From Brooklawnia sp937867175 (lineage in GTDB: Bacteria > Actinomycetota > Actinomycetes > Propionibacteriales > Propionibacteriaceae): a DNA stretch of 64,000 nt. Below the pieces are notes generated by a model, which searched no databases, was not told the DNA's origin, and saw nothing but the letters and a program-made list of their open reading frames with translations. This document shows, one piece after another, positions 25,761 through 34,129 of this stretch. Position 1 is the first letter of the stretch; each line of letters begins with the position of its first letter. A program made the translations under genes and the position numbers. The stretch lies in the NCBI GenBank assembly GCA_036821905.1, contig DAISIR010000004.1, positions 62,001-126,000 on the forward strand, written 5' to 3'.

Positions 25761-26354
25761 ATGCCAACTCCACGGCAATGGGCTGCCAAGGGCAAGGTGC
25801 GGCGCGTGACGCGCTGGAACGAGCCGGTCATGCATTGCCCCACCCGTCCTGTCACCGAGTTCGGTGACGAACTCCACCAACTGATCGCGGATATGTTCGC
25901 GACGATGGAGCGCGCCGAGGGTGTCGGTCTGGCCGCGCCACAGGTAGCTGTCGACCTGTCCCTGTTCATCTACCACTGCCCCGACGACCACGACCGGCTG
26001 CACCACGGAGTTGTCTGCAACCCGGTGATCACCTTGCCGGAGGGCAACGATCGCCGACTGGACTCCACCGAAGAGGGTTGTCTCAGCTGGCCCGGCGCCT
26101 ACCAGCCGCTGGCCCGCCCGGACCGGGCGATCTGCGAGGGTGTGGATGAGAACGGCGAACCGGTGCGGATCGAGGCGACCGGGCTGCTTGCCCGCTGTGT
26201 CCAACACGAGACCGACCACCTGAGTGGCACCGTCTTCGGTGATCGCCTTTCCAACCGTTCGCGTCGGTTGCTTGATCAGCAGAAGAAGCAGGCCGCGCAC
26301 CTGTACCCAGACGACTGGCCGATCAGCCCCAAGGGAACCCAATCGGCAATGTAG
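25761..26354 (+). CDS. def: Peptide deformylase
   Basis: Removes the formyl group from nascent N-formyl-Met proteins. Fe/Zn metallohydrolase, 197 residues from the chosen ATG. All three motifs are intact: GVGLAAPQ, EGCLSWPG (Cys ligand) and QHETDHLSG (HExxH ligands, with Tyr of some members replaced by Thr). The ATG at 25761 follows GAGG nine bases upstream; an in-frame start 16 codons earlier exists. Downstream, the malic enzyme begins 25 bases later on the same strand. Confidence 0.93.
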   Translation: MPTPRQWAAKGKVRRVTRWNEPVMHCPTRPVTEFGDELHQLIADMFATMERAEGVGLAAPQVAVDLSLFIYHCPDDHDRLHHGVVCNPVITLPEGNDRRLDSTEEGCLSWPGAYQPLARPDRAICEGVDENGEPVRIEATGLLARCVQHETDHLSGTVFGDRLSNRSRRLLDQQKKQAAHLYPDDWPISPKGTQSAM

Positions 26355-26379
26355 CCACCGCGGCAGAAAGGCCCCGAAC

Positions 26380-28098
26380 GTGTCAAAGGATTTCGAACTG
26401 CTACGCCGCGACGGGCGTGACGTCATACGCGTCGCGTGCCGTGGCCGCGATGTACTGAACAACCCGATCATCAACTTCGGCACTGCGTTCACCACCGAGC
26501 AGCGCAAGGCCCTGGGCATCACCGGACTACTGCCGAACGCGGTGATCAGCATGGACGCCCAACTGCGCCGCGTCTACCGCCAGTTCAGTCAAGAGCCCAG
26601 CGACTTGGCCAAGTACCTCTACCTGACGACGATGCAGGACCGCAACGAGACGCTCTTTTACCGGCTGCTCACCGAGAACATCGAAGAGATGCTGCCGATC
26701 ATCTACACCCCCACCATCGGGCAGGCCATCCAGGAGTACAGCCACTGGTTCCACAAGCCGCGCGGCATCTACCTCGACATCGACAATCCGGACGCCATCC
26801 GGCCGGCGCTACTCGCCGACGGCAAGGGTCCAGACGATGTCGACCTGATCGTGGTGACAGACTCCGAAGGCATCCTGGGCATCGGCGACCAAGGCGTCGG
26901 GGGCGTCGCGATCTGCGTCGGCAAGTTGAGTGTCTACGTCGCCGCTGCCGGCATCCATGCCGACCGAGTCATGCCGATCGTCTTGGACACCGGCACCGAC
27001 AACCTCGATCTCCTCAACGACCCTACCTACCTGGGTGTCCGGCATTCCCGCGTGCGAGGCGAACGCTACGACCAGTTCGTGGACCGCTTCGTGCAGGAGG
27101 TCACTGCCTGCTTCCCGAACGCGCTGCTGCACTGGGAGGATTTCGCGGCGGGCAACGCACACCGCATCCTGAACCGCTACCGCGACCAGATCTCGACCTT
27201 CAATGACGACATCCAGGGCACCGCCGGCGTGGTAGTCGCAGCCATCCTGTCGGCAGTGGCGACCTCCCACACCGAACTCGCCGACCAGCGCATCGTCGTT
27301 CACGGCGCCGGCACGGCGGGAGTGGGCATCGCGAACCTGCTGGTCGACGCCATGACGGCCACCGGGATGAGCCGTGAGGCTGCGTTGCAGCGATTCTGGG
27401 GATTGTCCAGCCGCGGCCTGCTCGTCCAGGGCGGCCGGATGCGCGACTTCCAGGAACCGTTCGCCCGACCGGCCGATGAGCTGGCCGGCTGGCATTGCCG
27501 TATCCCCGGAAGATACGAGTTGGCCGACGTGGTGCACAACGTGCAACCCACCATCCTCATCGGCACCTCCGCCCAGCCGGGCGCGTTCACAGAGCAGATC
27601 GCGCGCGAGATGGCGTCCTACTGCGAGCGTCCGATCATCATGCCGCTGTCGAATCCCACCGCCCGAGCCGAGGCGCTACCGGCCGACTTGCTGGCGTGGA
27701 CCGACGGCCGGGCAATGATCGCCACGGGATCACCGTTCGGTGATGTCATTCATGACGGCACGCGATTCGAGATCGCGCAGGCGAACAACGCACTGATCTT
27801 CCCCGGCATCGGGTTGGGCGTAGTCACCTGCCACGCCAGCCGGGTCACCGACACCATGGTCGCCGCGGCAGCGGCAGCGGTGTCCTCCGCGGTCACCGAC
27901 CGGCGCAGGGGCGCCTCCCTGCTGCCGAGGATGTCCCAGTTGCGGGCTATCTCCGCGAGAGTCGCCCTGGCGGTCGCCGAGACCGCGGAGGCTGAAGGTC
28001 TGGCCGGACGCGCACTGGACAACCCGGTCCAACAGGTCTACGAGGCCATGTGGCAGCCGCGCTACCCAGAGATCGAGGTCGTCGCGCCCAAGGCGTAG
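26380..28098 (+). CDS. NAD-type malic enzyme (oxaloacetate-decarboxylating malate dehydrogenase)
   Basis: Oxidative decarboxylation of malate to pyruvate. 572 residues, the long SfcA/MaeA-type. The tyrosine-bearing segment is IYTPTIGQAIQEYSHW, followed by HKPRGIYLDI; substrate and metal residues are in DSEGILGIGDQGVGG, HWEDFAAGNAHRIL and FNDDIQGTAGVV. The NAD fold is VVHGAGTAGVGIANLL, and PLSNPTARAEA and ATGSPFGDV follow. GTG at 26380 follows AGAAAGG eight bases upstream. The last 37 bases overlap the 3' end of the convergent SpoU methyltransferase gene. Confidence 0.94.
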   Translation: MSKDFELLRRDGRDVIRVACRGRDVLNNPIINFGTAFTTEQRKALGITGLLPNAVISMDAQLRRVYRQFSQEPSDLAKYLYLTTMQDRNETLFYRLLTENIEEMLPIIYTPTIGQAIQEYSHWFHKPRGIYLDIDNPDAIRPALLADGKGPDDVDLIVVTDSEGILGIGDQGVGGVAICVGKLSVYVAAAGIHADRVMPIVLDTGTDNLDLLNDPTYLGVRHSRVRGERYDQFVDRFVQEVTACFPNALLHWEDFAAGNAHRILNRYRDQISTFNDDIQGTAGVVVAAILSAVATSHTELADQRIVVHGAGTAGVGIANLLVDAMTATGMSREAALQRFWGLSSRGLLVQGGRMRDFQEPFARPADELAGWHCRIPGRYELADVVHNVQPTILIGTSAQPGAFTEQIAREMASYCERPIIMPLSNPTARAEALPADLLAWTDGRAMIATGSPFGDVIHDGTRFEIAQANNALIFPGIGLGVVTCHASRVTDTMVAAAAAAVSSAVTDRRRGASLLPRMSQLRAISARVALAVAETAEAEGLAGRALDNPVQQVYEAMWQPRYPEIEVVAPKA

Positions 28099-28889
28099 CA
28101 GGCGACCGCCGCCGCGGCCGCCACATTGAGTGAGTCGATGCCCCGCGCCATATCGATCCGGACGACGATGTCGGCCTGCCCGAGCCAACGCGAGCTCAGA
28201 CCGTCACCCTCGGTGCCGAGCAGCAACGCGATCGGCCTGGGCCGCGCCCGTAGGTCAGCGGCGTAGTCCGGCAGACTGACCGCGTCCGGGCTCAGCGCCA
28301 TCGCGACGACCTCAAATCCGGCCGCCTGCAGCCTGGGCAGGTCGTGGCGCCAGTCGACCAACCTGGCCCACGGCATCTCCAGGACCGCACCCATCGAGGT
28401 CTTGATGGCGCGCCGATAGAGCGGGTCGGCTGCCCGTGGCGCCAACAGCACGCCGTCCCAGCCGAGCGCCGCTGCGCTGCGCACGATGGCGCCGACGTTG
28501 GTGTGGTCGACGATGTCCTCGCAGACGACCAGCCGTTGCGCGTCCAGCAGGTCTTCGAGGCTCCAGCGGATGTGCCGATGCATGGACGCCAGCGCCCCCC
28601 GGTGGACGTGGAAGCCAGTCACCAGTTCGGCCACCTCCTCGCTGACCACGTAGACGGGGGCCTCGGTGGCGTCCAACAGGTCTGCAAGCCCGGGCAACCA
28701 ACGTTCGGCGAGCAGGAAGGACCTTGGCTGATAGCCGGCATTGACGGCACGGCGGATGATCTTGGCGCCCTCGGCTATGAACAGCCCGCCCTCGTTCTCC
28801 AGCTGGCGACGCAGGGTCGTTTCGCGGAGCCTCACATAGTCGGCGAGCCGTTCATCGGCGGCGTCCGTTACCTCGATCAGGTTCGCCAT
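28062..28889 (-). CDS. SpoU/TrmH-family RNA 2'-O-methyltransferase
   Basis: 275 residues. A small N-terminal RNA-binding domain (LFIAEGAKIIRRAVNAGYQP) is followed by the SPOUT knot. Motif 1 is VCEDIVDHTNVGAIVRSAAA, motif 2 LLLGTEGDGLSSRWL, motif 3 IDMARGIDSLNVAAAAAVAC. All three are well kept, so a SAM-dependent ribose methyltransferase acting on rRNA or tRNA is likely; the target nucleotide is unknown. Convergent overlap with the malic enzyme gene by 37 bases. Confidence 0.9.
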   Translation of the reverse strand: MANLIEVTDAADERLADYVRLRETTLRRQLENEGGLFIAEGAKIIRRAVNAGYQPRSFLLAERWLPGLADLLDATEAPVYVVSEEVAELVTGFHVHRGALASMHRHIRWSLEDLLDAQRLVVCEDIVDHTNVGAIVRSAAALGWDGVLLAPRAADPLYRRAIKTSMGAVLEMPWARLVDWRHDLPRLQAAGFEVVAMALSPDAVSLPDYAADLRARPRPIALLLGTEGDGLSSRWLGQADIVVRIDMARGIDSLNVAAAAAVACYALGATTSISG

Positions 28890-28954
28890 GGCGTCCGATC
28901 ATAATCGTCCAGACCGCGCGTGCGCGGGGACCCGCCAGCCACAGGCCCTATGGT

Positions 28955-30016
28955 GTGGAGGTGATCAAGACCGCACCTCGTCGACCTTGGTGGCAACGCA
29001 TCGACCGCTTCATGGTCTCCATCGTGCTCGCCGCCATCATCGCGACCCTGCTGCCGGCGCGAGGTGCCGCGGTGCCGGTGGTCGATTGGGCCTCACGGAT
29101 CATGATCGCGGTGCTGTTCTTCCTCTACGGGGTGCGGCTCAGGCCCGACGAGACACTCGCGGGCCTGCGGCACTGGCGGCTTCACGGGGTCATCCTCAGC
29201 TTCACCTTCCTGGTCTTCCCGATCCTGGGGCTGGCGATGCGTCCGCTGGTGCCGGAGCTGATCAGCGAAGACATCTACCGGGGTCTGCTCTGGATCTGCC
29301 TGCTGCCATCGACGGTGCAGAGCTCCATCAACTTCACCTCCATCGCCCGCGGAAATGTGGCCGCAGCAATAGTCAGCGCCTCCATGTCGAACATGCTCGG
29401 CGTGTTCATCACCCCACTGCTCGCGATCGCACTGATGAGTACCACGGGGCTCTTCCTGGACGCCAGCTCGATCCTCGACATCGCCGCCCAGATCCTGTTG
29501 CCGTTCGTGCTCGGCCAGCTTTCCCGGCACTGGACCGTAGATTTCCTGTCCAGGCACCCCAGGCTGAAGCTGGTCGACCAGGTGTCCATCGTGCTGGTGG
29601 TCTACAAGGCCTTCGGGCAAGGCGTGCGCGATGGCCTGTGGCAACGCACCGGATGGGCGGACATCTTGATCATCCTGATCGCGACCGCGGTCATCCTCGC
29701 ATTGATGCTGTGGCTGACCTGGTGGGTGGCAGCGAAGCTGCACTTCAACCGCCGCGACCAGATCGCCATCCAGTTCTGCGGCACCAAGAAGTCGCTGGCG
29801 ACCGGGGTGCCGATGGCCTCCGTGCTGTTCCCCGCGGCGCAGGTCGGCATCATCGTGCTGCCGCTGATGATCTTCCACCAAGCCCAGCTGATGACCTGCA
29901 GTGCGTTGGCCAGTCGCTACGCCAAAAGGGACCAGGCGTGGTTGGACGTCACGAATCGTCCGGGCTACTCGAATGACGCCCCGGACGACGGCTCGGCGGA
30001 CGCCGACCGACGATAG
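28955..30016 (+). CDS. SBF-like (bile acid:sodium symporter family, YfeH type) transporter
   Basis: 353 residues with about ten membrane segments and a polar, acidic C-tail. Family marks are IMIAVLFFLYGVRLRPDETL, CLLPSTVQSSINFTSIARGN (the crossover motif region) and FCGTKKSLATGVPMASVLFP. The substrate of this SBF-like group is unknown; 'bile acid' is only the family name. GTG start at 28955, with another GTG two codons later. Its 3' end overlaps the convergent ABC ATPase gene by 52 bases. Confidence 0.87.
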   Translation: MEVIKTAPRRPWWQRIDRFMVSIVLAAIIATLLPARGAAVPVVDWASRIMIAVLFFLYGVRLRPDETLAGLRHWRLHGVILSFTFLVFPILGLAMRPLVPELISEDIYRGLLWICLLPSTVQSSINFTSIARGNVAAAIVSASMSNMLGVFITPLLAIALMSTTGLFLDASSILDIAAQILLPFVLGQLSRHWTVDFLSRHPRLKLVDQVSIVLVVYKAFGQGVRDGLWQRTGWADILIILIATAVILALMLWLTWWVAAKLHFNRRDQIAIQFCGTKKSLATGVPMASVLFPAAQVGIIVLPLMIFHQAQLMTCSALASRYAKRDQAWLDVTNRPGYSNDAPDDGSADADRR

Positions 30017-30792
30017 GCGCGCGCGGCCCAGCGTCCACCATCCTTCGAGATCTGCAGCGGCATGTGGTACGCGGTCGACAAGTTCTCGCTGGTCAGCACC
30101 TCGTCAATCGGCCCGGCGACGAGCACCCTCCCCCGGTCGAGCAGCAACGCGTGGGTGACACCCTCCGGTATCTCCTCAATGTGGTGGGTGACCAGCACGG
30201 TGGTGGGGGCATCGGGGTCCTGGCAGATCTCGGCCAAGGTCTGGACGAGGATCTCGCGACCGCGCAGGTCAAGGCCCGCGCCGGGCTCATCGAGCAACAA
30301 CAGTTCCGGATCAGTCATCAGTGCGCGGGCGATCTCGACACGCTTTCGCTCGCCCTCCGACAGAGTGCCGAAAGTGCGGTCCACCAGGTCGTCCACGTGC
30401 AGGGCCGACATCAGGGAGCTGGCACGTGCGTAATCCAACTCGTCGTACTCCTCGCGCCAGCGACCCATCACGCCGTAGGACGCGGAGACGACCACGTCGC
30501 GTACCGCTTCACGTGGTGGGATCCGCGAGGCGATCGCCGAGGACGAGACACCGATTCGCGGTCGCAACTCGAAGACGTCGACCGCCCCGAGGTACTCTCC
30601 AAGCAACTCCACCACACCGCTGGTGGGGTGGAGTTGGGCGCTCAACAGTTGCAGCATGGTCGTCTTGCCGGCCCCGTTCGGGCCGATCACCACCCAGCGT
30701 TGGCCCTCGTCAACTCGGAAGTCCACGTCATCAAGCAAGAGCTTCTCGCCCCGCCGCACACTGACACCCGCCAACTCGGCCACCGCAACCAT
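29965..30792 (-). CDS. ABC transporter ATP-binding protein
   Basis: 275-residue single nucleotide-binding domain. Walker A GPNGAGKTT near residue 39, a Q-loop-like SSSAIASRIPP region, signature TLSEGERKRVEIARAL, Walker B LLLLDEPGAGLD and switch His in LVTHHIEEIP. The closest memory match is the stand-alone ModF/YheS-like group of actinobacteria. No permease gene is adjacent: DUF456 is a small membrane protein but not a known ABC permease. The substrate is unknown. The 3' end overlaps the SBF-like gene. Confidence 0.9.
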   Translation of the reverse strand: MVAVAELAGVSVRRGEKLLLDDVDFRVDEGQRWVVIGPNGAGKTTMLQLLSAQLHPTSGVVELLGEYLGAVDVFELRPRIGVSSSAIASRIPPREAVRDVVVSASYGVMGRWREEYDELDYARASSLMSALHVDDLVDRTFGTLSEGERKRVEIARALMTDPELLLLDEPGAGLDLRGREILVQTLAEICQDPDAPTTVLVTHHIEEIPEGVTHALLLDRGRVLVAGPIDEVLTSENLSTAYHMPLQISKDGGRWAARAYRRSASAEPSSGASFE

Positions 30793-30840
30793 GGCCCTGA
30801 CGATACCGGTCCGCCGAACCCGCCGCAGCCGGGGTCCGGT

Positions 30841-31326
30841 TCAGAAATGCAGGAAGAGCCCGACGAGCCAGACCGCGATCGCGGTGCCGGCGCACGCGAA
30901 CTCGATCAACATGCCTAGCCCAACCGACTTCATCGCCACCACCGACGCGTCCCATGCCTGCTTCGGATCACGCAGCCGGTACCACTCACTGGCGTACAGA
31001 CCGAGCACGAAGCCGAGGAGCAGCCCCACCACCGGGATCACGAACGCACCCACAATGCCGACGACAGCTCCGGTCAGGATCGAGCGGTTGGGGATTTCTC
31101 GCTGCTTGAGCCGCTTGCCAGTCAGCAGTGCCGACGCCGCCATCCCCGAGCCGCTGAGCAGCAGGCCGATGCCGAAGACCGTCCAGCCGACAGGTCCGCC
31201 GATGACGATCGCCCAGATCAGCAATCCGATGATCACCAGGATGCTGCCCGGAAGTATGGGGAAGATGGTGCCCAACGCGCCGATGACCAGCAGCACTCCG
31301 GTGATGACCGAGACCAGGATGTCCAT
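30841..31326 (-). CDS. DUF456 integral membrane protein
   Basis: 161 residues made of two long hydrophobic, glycine-rich hairpins (TGVLLVIGALGTIFPILPGS, then IVGAFVIPVVGLLLGFVLGL) and a C-terminal membrane segment. The Pro-Gly turn FPILPGSILV and the YASEWYRL segment are typical of DUF456. Function is unknown. It lies 48 bases upstream of the ABC ATPase on the same strand and may be co-transcribed with it. Confidence 0.85.
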   Translation of the reverse strand: MDILVSVITGVLLVIGALGTIFPILPGSILVIIGLLIWAIVIGGPVGWTVFGIGLLLSGSGMAASALLTGKRLKQREIPNRSILTGAVVGIVGAFVIPVVGLLLGFVLGLYASEWYRLRDPKQAWDASVVAMKSVGLGMLIEFACAGTAIAVWLVGLFLHF

Positions 31327-31379
31327 GTAGGAAGGCTACCGAGTAACCTGCACTGACCGTCCGGTCGAAGACTGCCAGA

Positions 31380-31616
31380 TCAGCGCTCGACCAGGGCTCC
31401 GACGGGCTTGGTCTCAGCGGCCGCCGACACCGACCCGAGCGGGCCGCCGCCCACCCAGCCGACCAATGCTGAACCGTTGAGGGTGGCATGCATCCGGCCG
31501 GCAGCCTCGATCACTGCGGACGAGGCCCACAGGTAACCCAGGCGCCAGCCAGTCATCGCATAGCTCTTCGAGAGGGTCTGGCAGTAGATGGTTCGCGCGC
31601 GCAGTTCCGATGGATC
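31380..31616 (-). pseudogene. Fragment of a PLP-dependent class I/II aminotransferase
   Basis: In the frame ending at TGA 31380-31382 the sequence reads DPSELRARTIYCQTLSKSYA, then MTGWRLGYLWASSAVIEAAG. This is the PLP-lysine motif (SKSYAMTGWRLGY) of aspartate-aminotransferase-like enzymes. Only ~78 codons are recognisable. The N-terminal ~230 residues and most of the C-terminal domain are absent, there is no start codon, and an in-frame TGA lies ~70 bases upstream. A broken gene behind fabI. The rest of the 31327-31735 gap holds no intact gene; part of it reads protein-like in another frame but I do not recognise it. Confidence 0.6.
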
Positions 31617-31735
31617 GGGCGAAGACGATGTCGGCGGATGGGTCGCGTTGGCGGGTCGGGCAGGAACCCCTGGACGATGGCGTCAGGGCGCACACCGGCG
31701 ATCGCTGGAAGCGCCCGCGCCGTTCGTTGTCCGGT

Positions 31736-32509
31736 TCAGGCGCCGGTCGAGTGCAGCCCACCGTCCACATAGACCATGGTGCCAGTGGTGGCCGGGAACC
31801 AGTCACTGAGCAGCGCGACGACCGCCTTGGCCACCGGCGCGGCGTCTGAGGCGTCCCAGCCCAGCGGGGCACGCTCGCCCCAGATGTCGTTGAAGGAAGA
31901 CGCACCGGGGATCGCCTTCTTGGCGATGGTGTCGACCGGCCCGGCCGCAACCAGGTTGGCGCGGATACCGTCCGGGCCGAGGTAGCGGGCCAGGTAGCGG
32001 TTGGTGGACTCCAGGGCAGCCTTGGCCACACCCATCCAGTCGTAGGTCGGCCAGCTGACGGTGGCGTCGAAGGTCAGGCCAACGACCGAGGAACCGCGTC
32101 CAAGCAGTTCGCGCACCGACATCGTCAAGCTCTGCAGCGAATAGGCCGAGGTGTGCAGGGCGACGGCGACATCGTCCCAGCCGGTCTGCAGGAATGCCCC
32201 GCCCAGTGCCCGCTCGGGGTTGGCGAACGCGATCGAGTGCACCAGCCCGTCGAGGTGGTCGAAACCCAACTCGCGGAGCTGACCCGGCAATGCAGCCAGT
32301 TGCTCCGCATCGGTGACGTTCAGGTCGAGCACCTCCGGAACCGGGTCGAGCTTCTGCACCACGCGTCGGGTCAGGCTCATCCCGCGTCCGAAGTTGGACA
32401 CGATCACCTCGGCGCCCTCCTGCTGGGCGATTTCCGCCACTGCGTAGGCGATCGAGGTGTTGAGGGTCACGCCGGTGACCAGGATCTTCTTGCCTTCAAG
32501 GATGCCCAT
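31736..32509 (-). CDS. fabI: Enoyl-[acyl-carrier-protein] reductase (NADH), InhA/FabI type
   Basis: Last reductive step of each fatty-acid elongation round. 257 residues of the FabI-type SDR: the loose dinucleotide motif LVTGVTLNTSIAYAVAEIAQ (in place of TGxxxGIG), DGLVHSIAFANPERALGG, and the catalytic Y-x6-K in YDWMGVAKAALES. The TFDATVSWPTYDWMG block is characteristic of InhA. It starts three bases after the fabG stop, so the two are translationally coupled, the fabG-inhA pair of actinobacteria. Confidence 0.93.
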   Translation of the reverse strand: MGILEGKKILVTGVTLNTSIAYAVAEIAQQEGAEVIVSNFGRGMSLTRRVVQKLDPVPEVLDLNVTDAEQLAALPGQLRELGFDHLDGLVHSIAFANPERALGGAFLQTGWDDVAVALHTSAYSLQSLTMSVRELLGRGSSVVGLTFDATVSWPTYDWMGVAKAALESTNRYLARYLGPDGIRANLVAAGPVDTIAKKAIPGASSFNDIWGERAPLGWDASDAAPVAKAVVALLSDWFPATTGTMVYVDGGLHSTGA

Positions 32510-32512
32510 GCT

Positions 32513-33241
32513 TCAGTGTCCCATCCCCAGGCCGCCATCGACCGGGATGACTGCCCCGGTGATGTAGCCCGACTCGTCGCTCACCAAGAACTTGACTGCA
32601 TTCGCCACGTCGGCGATGGTGCCCAGGCGCCCGGCCGGGATCCGTTCGGCGTACGACTTCTGAGTTGCCTCGTCCAGCACGTCGGTCATGGCGGTCTGGA
32701 TGAACCCGGGGGCCACCACATTGAACGTGACGCCGCGGCTGCCCAACTCGCGGGAGACGCTGCGGGCCATGCCGATCAGCCCTGATTTGGACGCCGAGTA
32801 GTTCACCTGCCCGGCCGAGCCGAGCAGCCCGACCACCGAACTGGTGGCCACGATGCGACCGAATCGCTGCTTCATCATGCCGCGGGTCGCGCGCTTGACA
32901 ACACGGAAGGCGCCGCTCAGGTTGACGTCGATGACCTTTTGCCAGTCATCGTCACTCATCCGAAGCAGCAGCGTGTCACGGGTGATACCGGCGTTGGCGA
33001 CCAGCACCTCGACCGGGCCAAGCTCGGACTCCACCTTGGTGAAGGCTGCGTCCACCGAGACGCTGTCGGTCACGTTACAGGCGACACCCAGCACGCCCTC
33101 TGGGGCCGCGTCGGAGATGTCGAAGCTGGCGACCCGGTAGCCGGCGTCGCGCAGGGTTTCGGCGATTGCAGCGCCGATGCCGCGGCTGGCGCCGGTGATG
33201 ACGGCCACGCGACCACTTGCAGTTTTGGCATTCTCGCTCAC
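32513..33241 (-). CDS. fabG: 3-oxoacyl-[acyl-carrier-protein] reductase
   Basis: NADPH-dependent reduction of 3-oxoacyl-ACP. 242-residue classical SDR: cofactor motif TGASRGIGAAIAETL, NAG at LVANAGITRDTLLLRM (typical FabG), Ser-Tyr-Lys triad in TSSVVGLLGSAGQVNYSASK, and C-terminal SGYITGAVIPVDGGLGMGH. First gene of the fabG-fabI pair. Divergent from the atypical SDR gene, with 129 bases between the starts. Confidence 0.94.
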   Translation of the reverse strand: MSENAKTASGRVAVITGASRGIGAAIAETLRDAGYRVASFDISDAAPEGVLGVACNVTDSVSVDAAFTKVESELGPVEVLVANAGITRDTLLLRMSDDDWQKVIDVNLSGAFRVVKRATRGMMKQRFGRIVATSSVVGLLGSAGQVNYSASKSGLIGMARSVSRELGSRGVTFNVVAPGFIQTAMTDVLDEATQKSYAERIPAGRLGTIADVANAVKFLVSDESGYITGAVIPVDGGLGMGH

Positions 33242-33370
33242 CCGACGAATCTATCGCGGCAGCCGCCGCCGATGCCGTGGTCGCCGGCACAAATTCCGTC
33301 GTCCAACCTTGTTCGGTTCATCCCAATGCCCCGGACGGCACGGTTGGCGCGGTGGGTCAGAATATGGGTC

Positions 33371-34129
33371 ATGCGTCTGGGATTGGGCGGGAAGGTCTTC
33401 GTCGTGACTGCGGCCAGCGAAGGGCTCGGGTTCGCGGTCGCGCAGGTATTGGTGGATGAAGGGGCCGGCGTCCTGCTGGTCTCTCGGAATCGGGACCGGC
33501 TGGGCGAGGCCGTCAGCCAATTGGGCGGCAGCCAGCACGCCATCGACTTGGCCGCCGACATCGCTGATCCGCGCACCGCCGAGCAAGCAGTCGGGACTGC
33601 GTTCGAGGCGTTCGGACGGCTGGACGGCGCGTTCATCAGCGCCGGCGGCCCCGCCCGTGGCGGCGTCCTGGATGTCGACGACGACACTTGGCGGCGATCC
33701 TTCGACGATGTCTTCTTGTCCGCGCTGCGGATGGCGCGGGCCACGCTGGCCGTCAATCGCGCGGCCACCCTGGGGTTCGTGCTTTCGACATCCACCAAGT
33801 CGCCCCTGACCGGGATGGCGGTGAGCAACGGGCTCCGACCCGGCCTCGGAATGCTGGTCAAACAGTTGGCCGACGAGATCGGCCCCCACGGCGGCCGGGC
33901 GTTCGGCTTGATGCCGGGCTCGATCGGCACCCAGAGGCTGCTGGACATCCACCAAACGGCCGACAACCCCGCCGCAGCCCGCAAGACGGCCTTGGCCAAC
34001 ATCCCGCTGCGTCGCTTCGGTGAGCCCGCGGAGTTCGGTCAAGTGGCGGCATTCCTGCTCTCGGACGCGGCGTCCTACGTGACCGGGTGTGTGATCCCGG
34101 TCGACGGCGGCGTGCTGCGCGCCCTGTGA
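33371..34129 (+). CDS. Atypical short-chain dehydrogenase/reductase
   Basis: 252 residues with an SDR fold: TAASEGLGFAVAQVLVDEGA as cofactor segment and ASYVTGCVIPVDGG at the end. The catalytic part reads STSTKSPLTGMAVSNGLRPG, so the expected Tyr of YxxxK is replaced by Asn. This fits a sub-group seen beside FabG-like genes whose reaction is unclear. It may still bind NAD(P)H but is unlikely to be an ordinary ketoreductase. Its stop overlaps the start of the RlmA-like gene (GTGA), so both are one unit. Confidence 0.82.
   Translation: MRLGLGGKVFVVTAASEGLGFAVAQVLVDEGAGVLLVSRNRDRLGEAVSQLGGSQHAIDLAADIADPRTAEQAVGTAFEAFGRLDGAFISAGGPARGGVLDVDDDTWRRSFDDVFLSALRMARATLAVNRAATLGFVLSTSTKSPLTGMAVSNGLRPGLGMLVKQLADEIGPHGGRAFGLMPGSIGTQRLLDIHQTADNPAAARKTALANIPLRRFGEPAEFGQVAAFLLSDAASYVTGCVIPVDGGVLRAL

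Noticed and set aside
31640..31735. Protein-like reading frame upstream of the aminotransferase relic, in another frame
   Set aside because: Too short to identify, no start codon or RBS; may be part of the same decayed region.
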